Shown piece after piece: positions 10,315 to 11,190 of a stretch of 11,190 bases of DNA. The notes under the pieces were generated by a model. It saw only the letters and a program-made list of their open reading frames with translations, was not told the DNA's origin and did not search any database. A program made the position numbers and the translations under genes. Source of the DNA: Thermococcus sp. (GTDB lineage Archaea > Methanobacteriota_B > Thermococci > Thermococcales > Thermococcaceae); contig JAGHBN010000025.1 in assembly GCA_021160985.1 (NCBI GenBank), forward strand, positions 1 to 11,190, given 5' to 3'. The stretch's first letter is position 1. Each line of letters begins with the position of its first letter.

Positions 10315-11190
10315 ATGGCAGGACTGGTGGAGTCAATAATAACGTTCTTCGAAGGGATGGGACTGCTCAACCTGACGGTTGGCAACATCATAATGATAGC
10401 CGTCGGTCTGGTCCTAGTGTACCTGGCCATCCGCTACGAGATGGAGCCCCTCCTGCTCCTCCCGATAGGCATAAGCGCCGTGCTGGTGAACATCCCGCTT
10501 GGCCACGTTGCCAACTGGCCGATAGCCCCCAACCTGCCGGAGGAGATATCCGAGAACATCTTCGCGACGCTGAGCTACATGAACCAGCATTACGGCCATC
10601 CGGGAATCTTTGACATAATCTACTACACCCTCATCAGGACGGAGATAGTGCCGCTCCTGATATTCTTCGGCCTCGGGGCTATGACCGACTTCGGTCCGAT
10701 GATAGCCGACCCCAAGACGGCGCTCATGGGTGCGGCGGCGCAGATAGGTGTGTTCATAGCGATGCTCACCGCCCTTGTACTCGGCTTCAACCTCCACCAG
10801 GCGGCGAGCATAGGCATCATAGGTGGCGCCGACGGGCCGACGACGATATACCTTACCACGAAGCTTGCACCGGAGATACTCGGAGCGACGGCGGTAGCTG
10901 CCTACAGCTACATGAGTCTGGTCCCGCTGATTCAGCCGCCAATCATAAGGGCCCTCACGAGCAAGGAGGAGAGGCGCATAAGGATGGAGCAGCTCAGGCC
11001 CGTGTCCAAGAGGGAGAAGATAATCTTCCCGATAGTCAGCATGATCGTTATCAGCCTCCTCGTTCCGAGCGCCGCTCCGCTCGTTGGAATGCTCATGATA
11101 GGCAACCTGTTCAGGGAGAGCGGCGTCGTCGAGAGGCTCAGCAAGGCTGCCCAGGAGGAGCTCATGAACATCGTCACCATCTTCCTCGGC
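10315..11190 (+). CDS. mmdB: Methylmalonyl-CoA decarboxylase beta subunit, sodium pump (partial, first 292 residues)
   Basis: Integral membrane subunit of the OadB/MmdB/GcdB family, which decarboxylates carboxybiotin and exports sodium. The frame opens at the ATG at 10315 (MAGLVESIITFFEG), with GGTGAGG upstream and six bases after the mmdC stop. It stays open to the window end, so the C-terminal part is missing. Hydrophobic segments are visible at about 22-41, 44-62, 111-122, 135-158, 190-211 and 236-265. The family signature GGADGPT (170-176) is present; its Asp173 corresponds to the essential aspartate in OadB (Asp203 in Klebsiella) that takes part in sodium binding. Family members are about 370-430 residues, so roughly 100 residues lie outside. 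Family identity is secure; methylmalonyl-CoA specificity follows from MmdA. Confidence 0.93.
   Translation, partial: MAGLVESIITFFEGMGLLNLTVGNIIMIAVGLVLVYLAIRYEMEPLLLLPIGISAVLVNIPLGHVANWPIAPNLPEEISENIFATLSYMNQHYGHPGIFDIIYYTLIRTEIVPLLIFFGLGAMTDFGPMIADPKTALMGAAAQIGVFIAMLTALVLGFNLHQAASIGIIGGADGPTTIYLTTKLAPEILGATAVAAYSYMSLVPLIQPPIIRALTSKEERRIRMEQLRPVSKREKIIFPIVSMIVISLLVPSAAPLVGMLMIGNLFRESGVVERLSKAAQEELMNIVTIFLG

Noticed and set aside
10305..10613. Plus-strand 102-residue frame at the mmdC/mmdB border
   Set aside because: It overlaps the mmdB frame, which has clear membrane segments and the GGADGPT motif; the shadow translation has no family features.
1..11190. CRISPR arrays, tRNA or rRNA genes, insertion sequences
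   Set aside because: I saw no regularly spaced repeats, tRNA-like cloverleaf, rRNA segments, transposase motifs or terminal inverted repeats by reading both strands; the window is almost fully occupied by protein genes.

Overview
The window reads as chromosomal DNA of a hyperthermophilic euryarchaeon of the order Thermococcales, most likely a Thermococcus of fairly high GC (hand counts around 56% in ordinary coding stretches). The reasons are GGTGA/GGTGG ribosome binding sites, heavy use of AGG and ATA codons, short leaders behind BRE/TATA promoters, an archaeal replication and translation gene set, and the order gins23-mcm-aIF2beta followed by a biotin-dependent sodium-pumping decarboxylase operon. 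I cannot name the species.

Layout. 1-215 (minus): the N-terminal part of RNA 3'-terminal phosphate cyclase (rtcA), cut by the window edge. 303-857 (plus): an unrecognised 184-residue protein, divergent from rtcA. 838-2195 (minus): a two-gene unit with a small YfcE/MJ0936-type metallophosphoesterase first and then an unrecognised 273-residue protein that may be a degenerate AAA+ protein. 2294-7287 (plus): the replication pair gins23-mcm, joined by a 1-base TGATG overlap. 7335-7766 (plus): translation initiation factor aIF2 beta with its own promoter. 7767-7894: a terminator/promoter gap. 7895-11190 (plus): mmdA-mmdD-mmdC-mmdB, a tightly packed operon for a methylmalonyl-CoA-decarboxylase-type sodium pump. 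The beta subunit runs off the right edge.

The standout is the MCM helicase gene. Its 1499-residue product carries four in-frame inteins (185, 141, 157 and 333 residues, 816 in total), so more than half of the primary translation product is intein. Removing them gives a 683-residue MCM with intact zinc, Walker A, Walker B, sensor 1, arginine finger and C-terminal winged-helix elements. All four sit within 78 extein residues of the AAA+ core: in the P-loop, at the start of the GLTAA segment, inside Walker B, and in the presensor-1 hairpin. The second lacks the block B histidine (TPET instead of TPxH) and has a lysine at intein position 58, matching the T. kodakarensis CDC21-1 type described as splicing by a compensatory mechanism. 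The fourth begins with Ser rather than Cys and carries about 170 residues where a homing endonuclease would sit, but with no recognisable LAGLIDADG catalytic motif.

How the genes work together. Gins23 and MCM are parts of the archaeal Cdc45/GAN-MCM-GINS replicative helicase and are probably translationally coupled. MCM function must wait for four splicing events. MmdA (carboxyltransferase), MmdC (biotin carrier), MmdD (membrane anchor) and MmdB (sodium pump) form one membrane complex that couples acyl-CoA decarboxylation to sodium export.
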